Part shown: positions 1 to 8,061 of the stretch, piece after piece
Layout of the letters: the number at the start of each line of letters is the position of its first letter
Numbering within the stretch: position 1 is the first letter of the stretch
Assembly: GCA_028291485.1 (NCBI GenBank)
Contig: JAQGHZ010000093.1
Coordinates: forward strand, 1-22,738
Length of the DNA: 22,738 nt
DNA from: Rubritepida sp.
Lineage (GTDB): Bacteria > Pseudomonadota > Alphaproteobacteria > Acetobacterales > Acetobacteraceae
Reading direction: 5' to 3'
Notes under the pieces: model-generated
What the model was told of the DNA's origin: nothing
Databases searched by the model: none
What the model saw: the letters and a program-made list of their open reading frames with translations, nothing else
Program-made: the position numbers and the translations under genes

Positions 1-341
1 CGACCCTCGACATCCGCGCGGGCGACGAGATCGTCCCGAAGTACCGCTATTCCTGCTTCATCCGCGGCGCCTCTGACCTGGAGGAGCGGCTGCGGACGCG
101 CGGAATCGACACGGTGCTGGTCACCGGCACGCTCACGAACGTGTGCTGCGAGAGCACCGCCCGCGACGCGATGATGCTGAACTTCCGGACGATCATGGTC
201 TCCGATGCGAACGCGGCGATGACCGACTCCGAGCACAACGCCTCGCTGATCAACTTCTATCTGTCCTTCGGCGACGTGCAGACCGCCGCCGAGGTCGAAG
301 CGGCGCTGGCGGCGCCCGCGACCCTGCGCCGGACCGCCTGA
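1..341 (+). CDS. Cysteine hydrolase, isochorismatase family (3' part only)
   Basis: The 5' end lies outside the window; the frame is open from base 3 to a TGA at 339-341, giving 112 visible residues. The segment TGTLTNVCCESTARDA carries the cis-peptide and nucleophile-cysteine signature of the isochorismatase-like amidohydrolases (RutB, nicotinamidase, N-carbamoylsarcosine amidase and relatives). Unlike the second family member at 11801, this copy keeps the catalytic cysteine. The Asp and Lys of the triad lie upstream, outside the window. Members hydrolyse amide or carbamoyl bonds of small molecules in the cytoplasm; the substrate cannot be told from this fragment. The gene ends directly against the stop of the convergent Bug gene. 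Confidence 0.9.
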   Translation, partial: TLDIRAGDEIVPKYRYSCFIRGASDLEERLRTRGIDTVLVTGTLTNVCCESTARDAMMLNFRTIMVSDANAAMTDSEHNASLINFYLSFGDVQTAAEVEAALAAPATLRRTA

Positions 342-1307
342 TCAGCCCACGGTGAGCTCAAGCCGCCGCGCGATGGCGCGGTAGGCCTCCAGATCGTGCC
401 GGATCCGGGCGCCGAACTCCTCCGGCGTTCCCCCCACCGGCTCGTAGCTGTCGCGGACCAGCAGGGCGCTGATGTCGGGCGAGAGGATCGCCGCGGCAAA
501 CTCGCGGTGCAGCTTGGCGAGGATCTCCGGCGGAAGGTTCGCGGGGCCGAGCATCCCGTACCAGCTCTCCGTCTCGAAGCCCGGCAGGGTTTTGTTCAGC
601 GTCGGCATGTCAGGCGCGATGCGCGGCGGGTTCGCGCTGGTGATGGCGAGCGCGCGCACCTGCCCGCTCGCGATATGCGGCGCGACCGCCGGCAGGCCGA
701 GCAGAGTGATGTCCACGCGCCCGGCCAGCAGGTCGGTCACCAGCGGCGCGGCGCCCGTATAGGGGACATGGGTGAAGCGGATGCCGGCGGCGGCCGCGAT
801 CATCTCGCCGAAGAGATGCGTCGTGCTGGCGATGCCGATGGAGCCGAGGTTCACCTCGCCCGGCCGCGTGCGGGCATAGTCGATCAGCTCCTGCGCCGTG
901 GTGACGGGCAGACTCGCACGCGAGGCCAGCACCGAGCCCTGCCCCAGGATGCGCGTGATCGGCGTGAAGTCGCGGATCGGGTCGTAGGGCAGCCGCGGCT
1001 GCACGGCGGGGCTGATGGTCAGCGCGCCGGTATGACCGAAATAGAGCGTGTAGCCGTCCGGCGGCGAGGTCGCGACGATATTGGCGCCGAGCGAGCCATT
1101 CGCCCCCGCGCGGTTCTCCACGACCATGGGCTGGCCGAGGCTCTCCTGCAGCTTGGCCGAGATCGGCCGGATGATCTGGTCGCCCGGGCCGCCCGGCGGC
1201 CAGGGATTCACGATGCGGATCGGGCGCTGCGGCCAGGATTGCGCGAGGGCCGGGGTGGCCAACGTCGCCAGTGGCAAGGCGAGCGCCCGCCTGCGGTCGA
1301 TCCTCAT
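342..1307 (-). CDS. Bug/TctC-family tripartite tricarboxylate transporter substrate-binding protein (Bug1)
   Basis: 321 aa, the usual length for this family. The start is the ATG at 1307, preceded by a GGAGGAAA ribosome site at 1313-1320; an upstream in-frame extension lacks a signal peptide and is rejected. The N terminus MRIDRRRALALPLATLATPALAQ is an export signal with an arginine cluster. Family hallmarks follow: NPWPPGGPGD, the ENRAGANGS loop, PPDGYTL, a DFTPI segment and HVPYTGAAP. Such proteins bind carboxylate-type ligands in the periplasm and normally feed TctA/TctB-type permeases, which are absent here. It is most like the Bug protein at 18707 (shared NPW.PGGP, GANG..GAN and ISP motifs). 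It diverges from the acyl-CoA dehydrogenase gene at 1440. The ligand is unknown. Confidence 0.93.
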   Translation of the reverse strand: MRIDRRRALALPLATLATPALAQSWPQRPIRIVNPWPPGGPGDQIIRPISAKLQESLGQPMVVENRAGANGSLGANIVATSPPDGYTLYFGHTGALTISPAVQPRLPYDPIRDFTPITRILGQGSVLASRASLPVTTAQELIDYARTRPGEVNLGSIGIASTTHLFGEMIAAAAGIRFTHVPYTGAAPLVTDLLAGRVDITLLGLPAVAPHIASGQVRALAITSANPPRIAPDMPTLNKTLPGFETESWYGMLGPANLPPEILAKLHREFAAAILSPDISALLVRDSYEPVGGTPEEFGARIRHDLEAYRAIARRLELTVG

Positions 1308-1355
1308 CGTCGTTTCCTCCGCGGGAGCCCTTCCATGGGCCCCTCTACCGAAATC

Positions 1356-1361
1356 ATTATA
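1356..1361 (-). promoter_or_regulatory. Candidate -10 box for the Bug1 gene
   Basis: The minus strand reads TATAAT, a perfect consensus -10, about 50 bp upstream of the Bug1 start in very GC-rich DNA. No good -35 is seen 16-18 bp further upstream, so this is a partial prediction. It overlaps the left arm of the inverted repeat at 1357-1408. Confidence 0.35.
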
Positions 1362-1408
1362 CGGACCGAGATTGACAGCAAGATTCCCGAACGTGATCAT
1401 CCGTACAA
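1357..1408. repeat. Interrupted inverted repeat in the divergent promoter region
   Basis: TTATACGGA (1357-1365) and TCCGTACAA (1400-1408) are inverted copies matching at 8 of 9 positions, with arm centres about 43 bp apart. The left arm overlaps the candidate -10 of the Bug1 gene and the right arm abuts the candidate -10 of the acyl-CoA dehydrogenase gene. This arrangement would suit a regulator acting on both directions. The motif differs from the IclR-type motif at 4664 and 8081. The function is inferred from position only. Confidence 0.35.
1372..1400 (+). promoter_or_regulatory. Candidate sigma70-type promoter for the acyl-CoA dehydrogenase/CoA ligase pair
   Basis: A perfect -35 TTGACA (1372-1377) is followed after 17 bp by GATCAT (1395-1400), which matches the -10 consensus at four of six positions. 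Transcription would start near 1407, about 33 bp before the ATG at 1440. Confidence 0.45.
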
Positions 1409-1439
1409 ATACAGCGCCACCATAGCGGGAGTGAAATGC

Positions 1440-2591
1440 ATGTCAGCCAGGGAACCCGCAGAACGGATAGAGTTGCGCCGGACTGTCCGTGGATTTGTCC
1501 AGACTTATCTCGCGCCGCTGGAGGCGGAAGTGGACGCCGCCGACGAGGTCAATCCGGCCACCATGCAGCGCCTTCGCGAGGAAGCCCGCAAGCTCGGCCT
1601 TTACGGCTACAACATGCCGGTGGAGCTCGGCGGCCCTGGCCTCACCCTCCTCGAGCAGACGGTGATCGCCGAGGAGGTGGGCCGAACCTCCATGCCGCTC
1701 TCGGCCGCGATCGGACGCATGCTGGGCTCGCTGCGCTTCTGCGACGCGGCGCAGCAGGAATGGCTGCTCGACCCGCTCATGCGCGCCGAGACCACGATCG
1801 CCTATGCGCTGACCGAGCCCGACGCCGGCTCCGACCTCAACGCGCTGCGCACCCGTGCGCGGCGCGTGGACGGCGGCTGGGTGGTGAGCGGCAGCAAGCA
1901 GTTCATTTCCCATGCCGACACGGCCGACCACATCATCGTGCTGGCCGTGACCGACACGGAGGCGAAGCTCACCGGCCGCCTCACCACGCTCATCCTGCCG
2001 CGCGGCACGAAGGGCCTCACCATGACGCGGCGCTTCCGCAAAGCGGGTTGGCGCGGCTACCACCTCGCCGCCTTCTCGCTCGACGAGTGCTTCGTGCCGG
2101 ACAGCCATGTGCTGGGCAAACCGGGCCGCGGCTTCGAGACGATGATGGCGACGGTGAACAACGATCGCCTGCACGTCGCCAGCCGCTGCGTCGGCCTGGC
2201 GAGCGCTGCCTTCGAGCTGGCGGCGAAATACGCGCGCGAGCGAAAGACCTTCGGCAAGCCGCTCGGCGACCACCAGGCCGTGCAGTTCGCGCTCGCCGAC
2301 AGCGACGTCGAGATCCAGGCGGCGCGGCTGCTGGCGCGCGAGGCCGCCGAGCTCGGCGATGCCGGCGATCCCGGCTTCCGCATCGCCGCCTCGCGCGCGA
2401 AGCTCTATTCCAGCGAGATGGCCGGCCGCGTGACGGACCGCGCCATGCAGATCTTCGGCGGCGCCGGCTACATGACCGACCTGCCGATCGAGCGCTACTG
2501 GCGCGACGCGCGCGGCTTCCGCATCGGCGAGGGCACCTCCGAGATGCAGCGCATCCAGATCGGCCGCGCCGTGCTGGACAGCTTCGCGTGA
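1440..2591 (+). CDS. Acyl-CoA dehydrogenase family protein (ACAD1)
   Basis: 383 aa, full length for the FAD-dependent acyl-CoA dehydrogenases. The ATG at 1440 has a GGGAG ribosome site 8 bp upstream and starts the protein just before the N-terminal helical domain. Visible hallmarks are YALTEPDAGSD (FAD/substrate-binding motif, about residues 120-130), ARERKTFGKPLGDHQAVQ at the start of the C-terminal helical domain, QIFGGAGYMTDLPIERYWRD, and GEGTSEMQR, where Glu364 sits at the usual catalytic-base position of short- and medium-chain members. It would introduce an alpha,beta double bond into a CoA ester, passing electrons to ETF. It overlaps the next gene by 4 bp (GTGA), so the two are probably co-translated. 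Substrate length or branching cannot be assigned. Confidence 0.95.
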   Translation: MSAREPAERIELRRTVRGFVQTYLAPLEAEVDAADEVNPATMQRLREEARKLGLYGYNMPVELGGPGLTLLEQTVIAEEVGRTSMPLSAAIGRMLGSLRFCDAAQQEWLLDPLMRAETTIAYALTEPDAGSDLNALRTRARRVDGGWVVSGSKQFISHADTADHIIVLAVTDTEAKLTGRLTTLILPRGTKGLTMTRRFRKAGWRGYHLAAFSLDECFVPDSHVLGKPGRGFETMMATVNNDRLHVASRCVGLASAAFELAAKYARERKTFGKPLGDHQAVQFALADSDVEIQAARLLAREAAELGDAGDPGFRIAASRAKLYSSEMAGRVTDRAMQIFGGAGYMTDLPIERYWRDARGFRIGEGTSEMQRIQIGRAVLDSFA

Positions 2592-4618
2592 GCGAGGCCG
2601 TCGCCCGCCTGCTGCGGCCGCGCAGCATCGCAGTGGTCGGTGCCTCGCAAGCCATGAACAAGCTGGCGGGCCAGCTCATCCCGACGCTGCTCGCCGGCGG
2701 CTACACAGGCGCGATCTACCCCATCAACCCGCGCTACCAGGAGGTCGCGGGCCAGCGCTGCTTCGCCAGCCTCGATGAGGTTCCGGGCGCGATCGACCAT
2801 TGCATCATCGTCGTGGGGCGCGAGCGCATCGCGGACGTGATGGAGGCCTGCCGCCGCCTCGGCGTGGGCAGCGCCAGCATCTTTTCCTCCGGCTTCGCGG
2901 AAGCTGGTGAGGACGGCGCCGAGGCGCAACGTCGGCTGGTCGAAATGGCCGGCGGGATGAGCTTCATCGGGCCCAACTGCATGGGCTTCGCGAACCTCGT
3001 GGACGGCGTGCTCGCCACCACCTCCAGCCTGCTGCGCAGCGATCCCACGCCGGGCGACATCGCCGTGCTCTCGCAGAGCGGCGGCATCGCCTTCGCCAGC
3101 CTCGGCTTCACCGCGCGCGCCATGGACCTGCGCTTCAGCCACATGATCAACACCGGCAATTCCGCCGGCGTGTCCTACACCGACCTCGTCGAATTCCTTT
3201 TCGTCGAGCCGCGCGCGAAGGTCGTCATCGTCGCCGCCGAGAGCGAGGCGGTCGTCGGCCAGGTGCTGGCGGCAGTGCAGCGGCACGGCCTCGTGAAGCC
3301 CATCATCCTGCTGAAGCTCGGGCGCGGCGACACGGGCGTGCGCATGGCGCTCTCGCACACCGGCTCGCTGGCGGGCGACTACCGGCTCGTCCAGGGCTGC
3401 TGCGAGCAGGCCGGCATCGTCTGCGCCGACGACATCGACGAGGCGCTGGGCGCGGCTGAGCTGCTGCGCCACGGCTTCACGCCAGAACACGCGGACGGGC
3501 TTGCGGCCATCTGCATCTCCGGCGGCAACATCGCGCTCTTCGCCGACCATGCGGACCGTGCCGGCCTCTCCTTCGCGCCGCTGACCGCGGAGACCGAGGC
3601 CGCGCTGCACGCGACGCTGCCGGGCTACATCTCCGTCCACAACCCAATCGACATCACGGCCCTCGGGCTGGAGGAGCCGAAGCTGCATGCAGCTGCGCTG
3701 CGCCTGGCGGCACAGGACGCGACGGTGCGGACGCTGATCCCCATCCTCACCAGCGCGGTGGACTACACGCCGGTCTGCACCATGCTGGCCGAGATCCGCG
3801 CCGAGGGCGGCGCGCCCATGATCGCGCTCTGGACCGGCGGCTCCATGGAGACGCGCTCGCCGGAGATCCTGCACGCGGCGGGCATCCCGATCTTCCGGTC
3901 CTCCGGGCTTCTCGCGCGCTGCCTGGCGCAGCTGCGACGGGCGCGGCCGGCGCCACGGCCGGCACCGCTGGGCGAGATGCCGCGCGCGGCCGTCGGCGCG
4001 CCACCCACCGACGCGACCGAGGCGGAATCCCTCGCCTGGCTGGAGCAGGCCGGCATCCCGGTGCCGCCCTTCGAGGCCTGCGACAAGGCCGGGCTGGCCG
4101 AGGCCGCCGGGCGCGTCGGCTATCCGCTCGTCGTGAAGCTCGACACCGCGGAGACGCACATCTCCGACACCGGCGGCGTCTTCCTCGACATCCGCACCCC
4201 CGCCGAGTTGGCGGCGCTCACGCCCCGCATCGCCGCCCTGCCCGGCGACCGGCTCGTGGTCGCACGCTTCCTGCCGGGGCAGGAGCTGATCGTCAGCGCC
4301 TTCCTCCATCCGGTCTTCGGCCGCGTGCTCCTGCTGGGCTCCGGCGGTCGCATGGTGGAGGCGCAGCCGGACGTGCGCTTCCTCGCCCTGCCCGCCGCGC
4401 GCGAGAGCGTCGCCGCCGCGCTCGCCGAGACGCTGGCGGGCTGCATCCTCAAGGCTGGACAGCGCGGCGCCACGGGCTTCGACGCGGCCGTCGATCTGAT
4501 CCATCGCGTCGGGCTGCTGGCGCTCGCGGCGGGCGAGGCGTTGCGGCAAATCGAACTCAACCCCGTCACCGTGGGCGCGCACGGTGCCGTCGCGGTGGAC
4601 GCGTCGATCATCCGTTGA
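2588..4618 (+). CDS. NDP-forming acyl-CoA ligase (acetate--CoA ligase ADP-forming family), copy 1
   Basis: 676 aa starting at a GTG that overlaps the stop of ACAD1 (GTGA). Fused-subunit architecture: N-terminal CoA-binding Rossmann domain (RSIAVVGAS, YPINPRY, residues about 10-130), succinyl-CoA-ligase-like domains with GPNCMGF, SQSGG and LSHTGSLAG, and a C-terminal ATP-grasp domain from about residue 475. His257 in SHTGS lies at the expected phospho-histidine position. It would make an acyl-CoA from acid, CoA and ATP, giving ADP and phosphate. In the ATP-grasp domain, the H-K-T/S segment common in the family reads THISDTGG (His524-Ile525), so Lys is replaced. Together with ACAD1 it suggests activation then oxidation of an unidentified carboxylic acid. 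Confidence 0.93.
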   Translation: MSEAVARLLRPRSIAVVGASQAMNKLAGQLIPTLLAGGYTGAIYPINPRYQEVAGQRCFASLDEVPGAIDHCIIVVGRERIADVMEACRRLGVGSASIFSSGFAEAGEDGAEAQRRLVEMAGGMSFIGPNCMGFANLVDGVLATTSSLLRSDPTPGDIAVLSQSGGIAFASLGFTARAMDLRFSHMINTGNSAGVSYTDLVEFLFVEPRAKVVIVAAESEAVVGQVLAAVQRHGLVKPIILLKLGRGDTGVRMALSHTGSLAGDYRLVQGCCEQAGIVCADDIDEALGAAELLRHGFTPEHADGLAAICISGGNIALFADHADRAGLSFAPLTAETEAALHATLPGYISVHNPIDITALGLEEPKLHAAALRLAAQDATVRTLIPILTSAVDYTPVCTMLAEIRAEGGAPMIALWTGGSMETRSPEILHAAGIPIFRSSGLLARCLAQLRRARPAPRPAPLGEMPRAAVGAPPTDATEAESLAWLEQAGIPVPPFEACDKAGLAEAAGRVGYPLVVKLDTAETHISDTGGVFLDIRTPAELAALTPRIAALPGDRLVVARFLPGQELIVSAFLHPVFGRVLLLGSGGRMVEAQPDVRFLALPAARESVAAALAETLAGCILKAGQRGATGFDAAVDLIHRVGLLALAAGEALRQIELNPVTVGAHGAVAVDASIIR

Positions 4619-4644
4619 CGCCGCCGCGGCGGCAGGCCTAGCCT
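4615..4644 (+). promoter_or_regulatory. Promoter of the FAD oxidoreductase/Bug2 unit
   Basis: TTGACG (4615-4620), 18 bp, then TAGCCT (4639-4644). The hexamers alone are weak. However, the same arrangement (TTGACG, 18 bp, TATGCT, then 20 bp to an almost identical operator) occurs at 8032-8061 in front of the long operon, which strongly supports it. The -35 overlaps the TGA stop of the upstream CoA ligase gene. Confidence 0.55.
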
Positions 4645-4663
4645 ATCCGCACAATAGCAATTC

Positions 4664-4680
4664 GATCTGCAATGCGGGTT
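4664..4680 (+). promoter_or_regulatory. Candidate IclR-family operator, copy 1
   Basis: GATCTGCAATGCGGGTT. Bases 4665-4680 match 8082-8097 at 15 of 16 positions, and the distance from the -35 is identical (50 bp) in both places. The core is a partial palindrome, GCA-A-TGC. It lies downstream of the expected transcription start and upstream of the ribosome site of the gene at 4706, a position typical of repressor blocking. Binding by the regulator encoded at 7240-8007 is inferred. Confidence 0.55.
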
Positions 4681-4705
4681 GAAAAGAAGAATACAGGAAA
4701 CCAAG

Positions 4706-6052
4706 ATGGACACCGATGTCCTGGTAATCGGCGCCGGCCTTGCTGGCTTCTGCGCGAGTCTCGAAGCGTTGGCCGCCGGCCGCGAGGTGGTGTTGCTGGA
4801 GAAGCAGCCGGAGGTCGGCGGCAGCACGGTGCTCAGCGGCGGCGCCATGGCCTTCGCCGGCACCGACGTCCAGGCGGAAGCGGGCATCGAGGACAGCGAC
4901 GATCGCCTCCGCGAGGACCTGCTGCGCGTCGGCGAGCACCGCAACGATCCGGCCCTCGTCGAGGCCTATGTCGAGGCCCAGCTCGACACCTGGCGCTGGC
5001 TGCGCGAGCAGGGCGTGCGCTTCACCTCCGTGCAGCTTGGCGGCGGGCAGTCGGTGCCGCGCTCCAACCGCGTGGACACGCGGCAGATGATCGGCGCGCT
5101 GGCCGAACGCGCGGGCGCCAGCCATCGCTTCACCCTCCGCACCGGCACACCTGCCGAACGCCTGATCCGGGAGGGAGACCGCGTGGCCGGCGCCCGCGCG
5201 AATGGCGAAGCGATCCGCGCGCGCCACGGCGTGGTTCTGGCCAGCGGCGGCTTCTCCCGTGACGAGGTGCTGCTCGCCCTCTTCGCCCCCGCCCAGCGCG
5301 ATGCGCTGCGCACCGGCGGCCGCGGCAACACCGGCGACGGGCTGCGCATGGCCTGCGCGATGGGCGCCGGCCTGGCCGATATCGGCTATATCCGCGGCAC
5401 CTTCGGCACGCATCCCGATGCGGGGCCCGAGCAACTCTCCATCATCCACGCCATCTACAAGGGCGGCATCGCGGTGAACCGGCACGGGATGCGGTTCATC
5501 GACGAATCCGTCTCCTACAAGATCATCGGCGACGCCTGCCTGCAGCAGCCCGAGGGCCTGACCTTCCAGATCTTCGACCAGGCGATCATGGACCTCTCCG
5601 TGCCCGGCGTGGCGACCTCCGACATGCGCGCCGGCCTCGAGGACGGGCGCGTGCTGCAGGCCGGGACGCTGGAGGCGCTCGCCGCCCTCGCCGGCATCGA
5701 TCCGGACGGGCTGCACACCACGGTCGCGCGCTACAACGCCGACGCCGCCACGGGCCGCGACATGGCCTTCGGCCGCGACGGCCTGTCGAGCCACTACGGC
5801 GCGTTGCGCGCGATCGGAACGGCGCCCTTCTACGCCTTCCCCTCCACGAGCTCCGTGCTCGCCACCTATGGCGGCATCGCGGTCGATTCGCAGATGCGCG
5901 TGCGTGACGCTTTCGGCGCCCCCATACCGGGCCTCTACGCCGCCGGCGAGGTCACGGGCGGCCTGCACGGCGCCGCCTACATGACCGGCTCCTCGCTCGG
6001 GAAAAGCTCCATCTTCGGCCGCATCGCGGGACGCAACGCCGCGAGCGCATAA
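4706..6052 (+). CDS. FAD-dependent oxidoreductase, fumarate reductase/succinate dehydrogenase flavoprotein-like
   Basis: 448 aa. The ATG at 4706 (AGGAAA at 4695-4700) places the dinucleotide-binding motif VIGAGLAG at residues 7-14, as usual; an upstream TTG only adds a lysine-rich tail. EKQPEVGGS follows at the end of the second strand. The C terminus has GGIAVDSQMRV, IPGLYAAGEVTGGLHG and YMTGSSLGKSSIFGRIAG, the closing FAD-binding pattern of soluble fumarate-reductase-like flavoproteins (tricarballylate dehydrogenase TcuA, ketosteroid dehydrogenases, flavocytochrome c). No signal peptide or heme-binding motif is seen, so it is probably cytoplasmic. It precedes Bug2 by 12 bp, suggesting a matched binding protein and oxidoreductase for one imported acid. 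The exact substrate is unknown. Confidence 0.9.
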   Translation: MDTDVLVIGAGLAGFCASLEALAAGREVVLLEKQPEVGGSTVLSGGAMAFAGTDVQAEAGIEDSDDRLREDLLRVGEHRNDPALVEAYVEAQLDTWRWLREQGVRFTSVQLGGGQSVPRSNRVDTRQMIGALAERAGASHRFTLRTGTPAERLIREGDRVAGARANGEAIRARHGVVLASGGFSRDEVLLALFAPAQRDALRTGGRGNTGDGLRMACAMGAGLADIGYIRGTFGTHPDAGPEQLSIIHAIYKGGIAVNRHGMRFIDESVSYKIIGDACLQQPEGLTFQIFDQAIMDLSVPGVATSDMRAGLEDGRVLQAGTLEALAALAGIDPDGLHTTVARYNADAATGRDMAFGRDGLSSHYGALRAIGTAPFYAFPSTSSVLATYGGIAVDSQMRVRDAFGAPIPGLYAAGEVTGGLHGAAYMTGSSLGKSSIFGRIAGRNAASA

Positions 6053-6064
6053 AGGAGGAACGCG

Positions 6065-7027
6065 ATGAACATCCCACGACGCGCTCTGGCCGCCCTCGCG
6101 GCCGTCCCTTCGGCGGCGAGAGCCCAATCCTTCCCCACCGAGGCGGTGAAGCTCGTCATCCCCTTCCCGCCCGGCGGGCCGACCGACCTGGTCGGCCGCG
6201 CCCTGGCGCGCGAGATGGCGGCCGACTGGGGCCAGCCCGTCGTGGTGGACAACCGCGCCGGCGGCAACGGTCTGCCCGCCGCCGAGTTCGCGGCCCGCGC
6301 GCGGCCGGACGGGCACACGCTCTTCATGCCCTTCTTCGGCACGCTGGTCGTGAATCCCGGCCTCTATGCGAGCCTGCCTTACGATCCGATCCGCGACTTC
6401 GCGCCGATCACCCTCGTCGCGACCCTGCCGCTGATGCTGGTGGTGCATCCGAGCGCGCCCTGGCGCACGCTGGACGACGTGATCGCCGATGCGAAGCGGC
6501 GGCCGGGCGCGATCAACTATGCCTCCGGCGGCATCGGCCAGGGGGCGCATCTCGCCGGCGCGCTGTTCGCGAAGATGGCCGGAATCCAGCTCACCCACGT
6601 GCCCTATCGCGGCAATGCGCCCGCCGTCGCCGACGTCATCGCCGGGCACGTGAACATGATCTTCGATGGCATGGCGACCTCGCTGCCGCATGTGCGCGAC
6701 GGGCGGCTGCGCGCCATCGCCATCTCCACCGCGCGGCGCGCCAGCGCGATGCCGGACCTGCCGACGGTGGCGGAATCCGGGCTCGCCGGCTTCGACGTGG
6801 GTTCCTGGTTCGGGCTGCTGGCGCCGGCGGGCACGCCCGCGCCGGTGGTGGAGCGAATCAACGCCGAGGTGCGCACGGCGATGGGGCGGGAGACGATGCG
6901 GCAGCTGATCTCGGATGCGGGGCTGGAGGCGATGCCGAGCAGCCCGGAGGAGTTCGCGACGATGATGCGGACGGAGACGCAACGCTGGACGGAGCTGATT
7001 CGCGAGATCGGCATCCGCGTGGATTAG
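6065..7027 (+). CDS. Bug/TctC-family substrate-binding protein (Bug2)
   Basis: 320 aa. The ATG at 6065 has a perfect AGGAGG at 6053-6058, directly after the stop of the FAD gene. A short export signal MNIPRRALAALAAVPSAARAQ is followed by IPFPPGGPTDLVGRAL, the DNRAGGNG loop, RPDGHTL, YDPIRDFAPI and HVPYRGNAP, all family marks. It should be periplasmic and bind a carboxylate-like ligand. Its nearest relative in the window is Bug3 at 8145 (shared PPGGP.DLV.RAL and WG.PVVV.NR). It is co-transcribed with the flavoprotein and ends in the convergent region before iclR. Confidence 0.93.
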   Translation: MNIPRRALAALAAVPSAARAQSFPTEAVKLVIPFPPGGPTDLVGRALAREMAADWGQPVVVDNRAGGNGLPAAEFAARARPDGHTLFMPFFGTLVVNPGLYASLPYDPIRDFAPITLVATLPLMLVVHPSAPWRTLDDVIADAKRRPGAINYASGGIGQGAHLAGALFAKMAGIQLTHVPYRGNAPAVADVIAGHVNMIFDGMATSLPHVRDGRLRAIAISTARRASAMPDLPTVAESGLAGFDVGSWFGLLAPAGTPAPVVERINAEVRTAMGRETMRQLISDAGLEAMPSSPEEFATMMRTETQRWTELIREIGIRVD

Positions 7028-7156
7028 GGCCTGTGGGCGGTTGCGCCGCGGGTGCGCCGGGCGGTGCTTCTGCGCTGCGGCGTCGGGCATGGCTGGCGAG
7101 GCCAGGACATCGCCCGCGCCATCCCGCCTGGCAGCCCCACGGCGGTGAATGGGCTC

Positions 7157-7175
7157 TCGAGGGCTGGCCCCTCGA
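7157..7175. terminator. Hairpin in the convergent Bug2/iclR intergenic region
   Basis: TCGAGGG (7157-7163) and CCCTCGA (7169-7175) form a perfect 7-bp stem with a 5-base loop. It lies in the 212-bp gap 7028-7239 between two convergent genes, where a bidirectional terminator would be expected. There is no T-run on either side, so intrinsic termination is uncertain. Confidence 0.3.
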
Positions 7176-7186
7176 ACTCGCCGGCA

Positions 7187-7208
7187 GGGTGGAAATGTCG
7201 GTCCACCC
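7187..7208. terminator. Second hairpin in the convergent Bug2/iclR region
   Basis: GGGTGGA (7187-7193) and TCCACCC (7202-7208) form a perfect 7-bp stem with an 8-base loop, 11 bp after the first hairpin and about 30 bp beyond the iclR stop. It may help end transcription from either side; there is no T-run. Nothing else recognisable is seen in 7028-7239. Confidence 0.3.
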
Positions 7209-7239
7209 CCTTCCCGCACCCTCCATCGCTCGCTGCCAG

Positions 7240-8007
7240 CTAATCCGGCGGCAGCAGCGCCGACAGTTGCGCCGCCAGCGCCTTCAACGCGTCGGCGATC
7301 GGCCCGCGCAGCTTCTCCACCGTCGCCACCGAGACCGCCCCGCCGCTGTTCAGCGCCATCGCCATCCGCCGCCCGGGAGCGGCCACCGGCACGCCGATCG
7401 CGTTCACGTCCGGATGGAAGTGGCGCAGGTTCACCACGTAGCCGTGCTTCGCGTAGTGCTCCCGCGCCTCCTCGATGTTGCGCTCCGCCTCCGGCCAGGC
7501 CTCGCCCAGCGCCTTGCTGAGCCGCGTCGTGGCGCGCCGCCGCTCCTCCGGCGTCACGCCCGCCAGATAGGCCCAGCCCAGCGCCGAATTCGCCATGGAG
7601 AGCGTCGAGCCCACGTTCAGCGCGAGCCGCAGGATGGTCGGAGCCTCGGCGCGCACCACCACCACCATCTCCAGGCGCGACGGTGCAGCCAGCGAGACCG
7701 CGACGCCGAAGCGGTCCGCGATCTCCTTCATCGGCCGGTAGGCGAGGTCGGCGATCCCCGCACTCGCGACCGAGCCCTGGCCCAGGGTGAGCACGCCGGG
7801 CCCCGCGCGCAGCTTGTCCGCCTCGCGCCCCGGCACCAGCAGCCCCACCTGCTGGAGCGTGTAGCAGAGCCGCCAGACGGTGGATTGCGGCAGCCCCACC
7901 CTGGCCGCGATCTGCGTGGTGCCGAGTTCCGGATGCTCGGCCGTGAAGCATTGCAGCACCTGGATGCCGCGCGCGAGCGCCGTCACGAAATCGCGGTCTT
8001 CCTTCAT
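7240..8007 (-). CDS. IclR-family transcriptional regulator
   Basis: 255 aa. The ATG at 8007 gives the typical IclR opening DRDFVTALARGIQVLQCF; upstream in-frame codons are not family-like and would run over the promoter. Residues 1-70 form the winged helix-turn-helix (TTQIAARVGLPQSTVWRLCYTL), and residues 80-255 form the effector-binding domain (DLAYRPMKEIADRFG, AEAPTILRLALNVGSTLSM, NSALGWAYLAG, GVPVAAPG). Such regulators bind small aromatic or aliphatic acids and control adjacent catabolic genes. It is divergent from the long operon at 8145 and convergent with the FAD/Bug2 unit. Matching operators before both units suggest it regulates both and itself. Confidence 0.95.
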   Translation of the reverse strand: MKEDRDFVTALARGIQVLQCFTAEHPELGTTQIAARVGLPQSTVWRLCYTLQQVGLLVPGREADKLRAGPGVLTLGQGSVASAGIADLAYRPMKEIADRFGVAVSLAAPSRLEMVVVVRAEAPTILRLALNVGSTLSMANSALGWAYLAGVTPEERRRATTRLSKALGEAWPEAERNIEEAREHYAKHGYVVNLRHFHPDVNAIGVPVAAPGRRMAMALNSGGAVSVATVEKLRGPIADALKALAAQLSALLPPD

Positions 8008-8031
8008 GGCCCCGAGTCCTTTGCCGCGCGG

Positions 8032-8061
8032 TTGACGCGCATCTTCTCCGAGGTCTATGCT
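8032..8061 (+). promoter_or_regulatory. Promoter of the 12-gene operon
   Basis: TTGACG (8032-8037), 18-bp spacer, TATGCT (8056-8061; four of six -10 consensus bases). The same module stands before the FAD gene at 4615. The predicted transcript starts near 8068, leaving a leader of about 77 bases. Confidence 0.6.

Noticed and set aside
2495..4582. Long minus-strand open frame opposite CoA ligase 1, and similar long frames opposite or beside other genes (for example 4643-8191 minus, 12259-14247 minus)
   Set aside because: Arg/Ala/Gly/His-rich translations without family motifs, lying opposite well-recognised genes; expected shadows in very GC-rich DNA.
4620..4633. Perfect 14-bp palindrome GCCGCCGCGGCGGC as a terminator after CoA ligase 1
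   Set aside because: It allows only a 5-bp stem, has no T-run, and falls inside the spacer of the proposed promoter at 4615-4644; all-GC palindromes are easy to get here by chance.
7028..7239. Possible remnant gene between Bug2 and iclR
   Set aside because: Short frames on both strands give no recognisable protein; the two hairpins are the only structure I can support.
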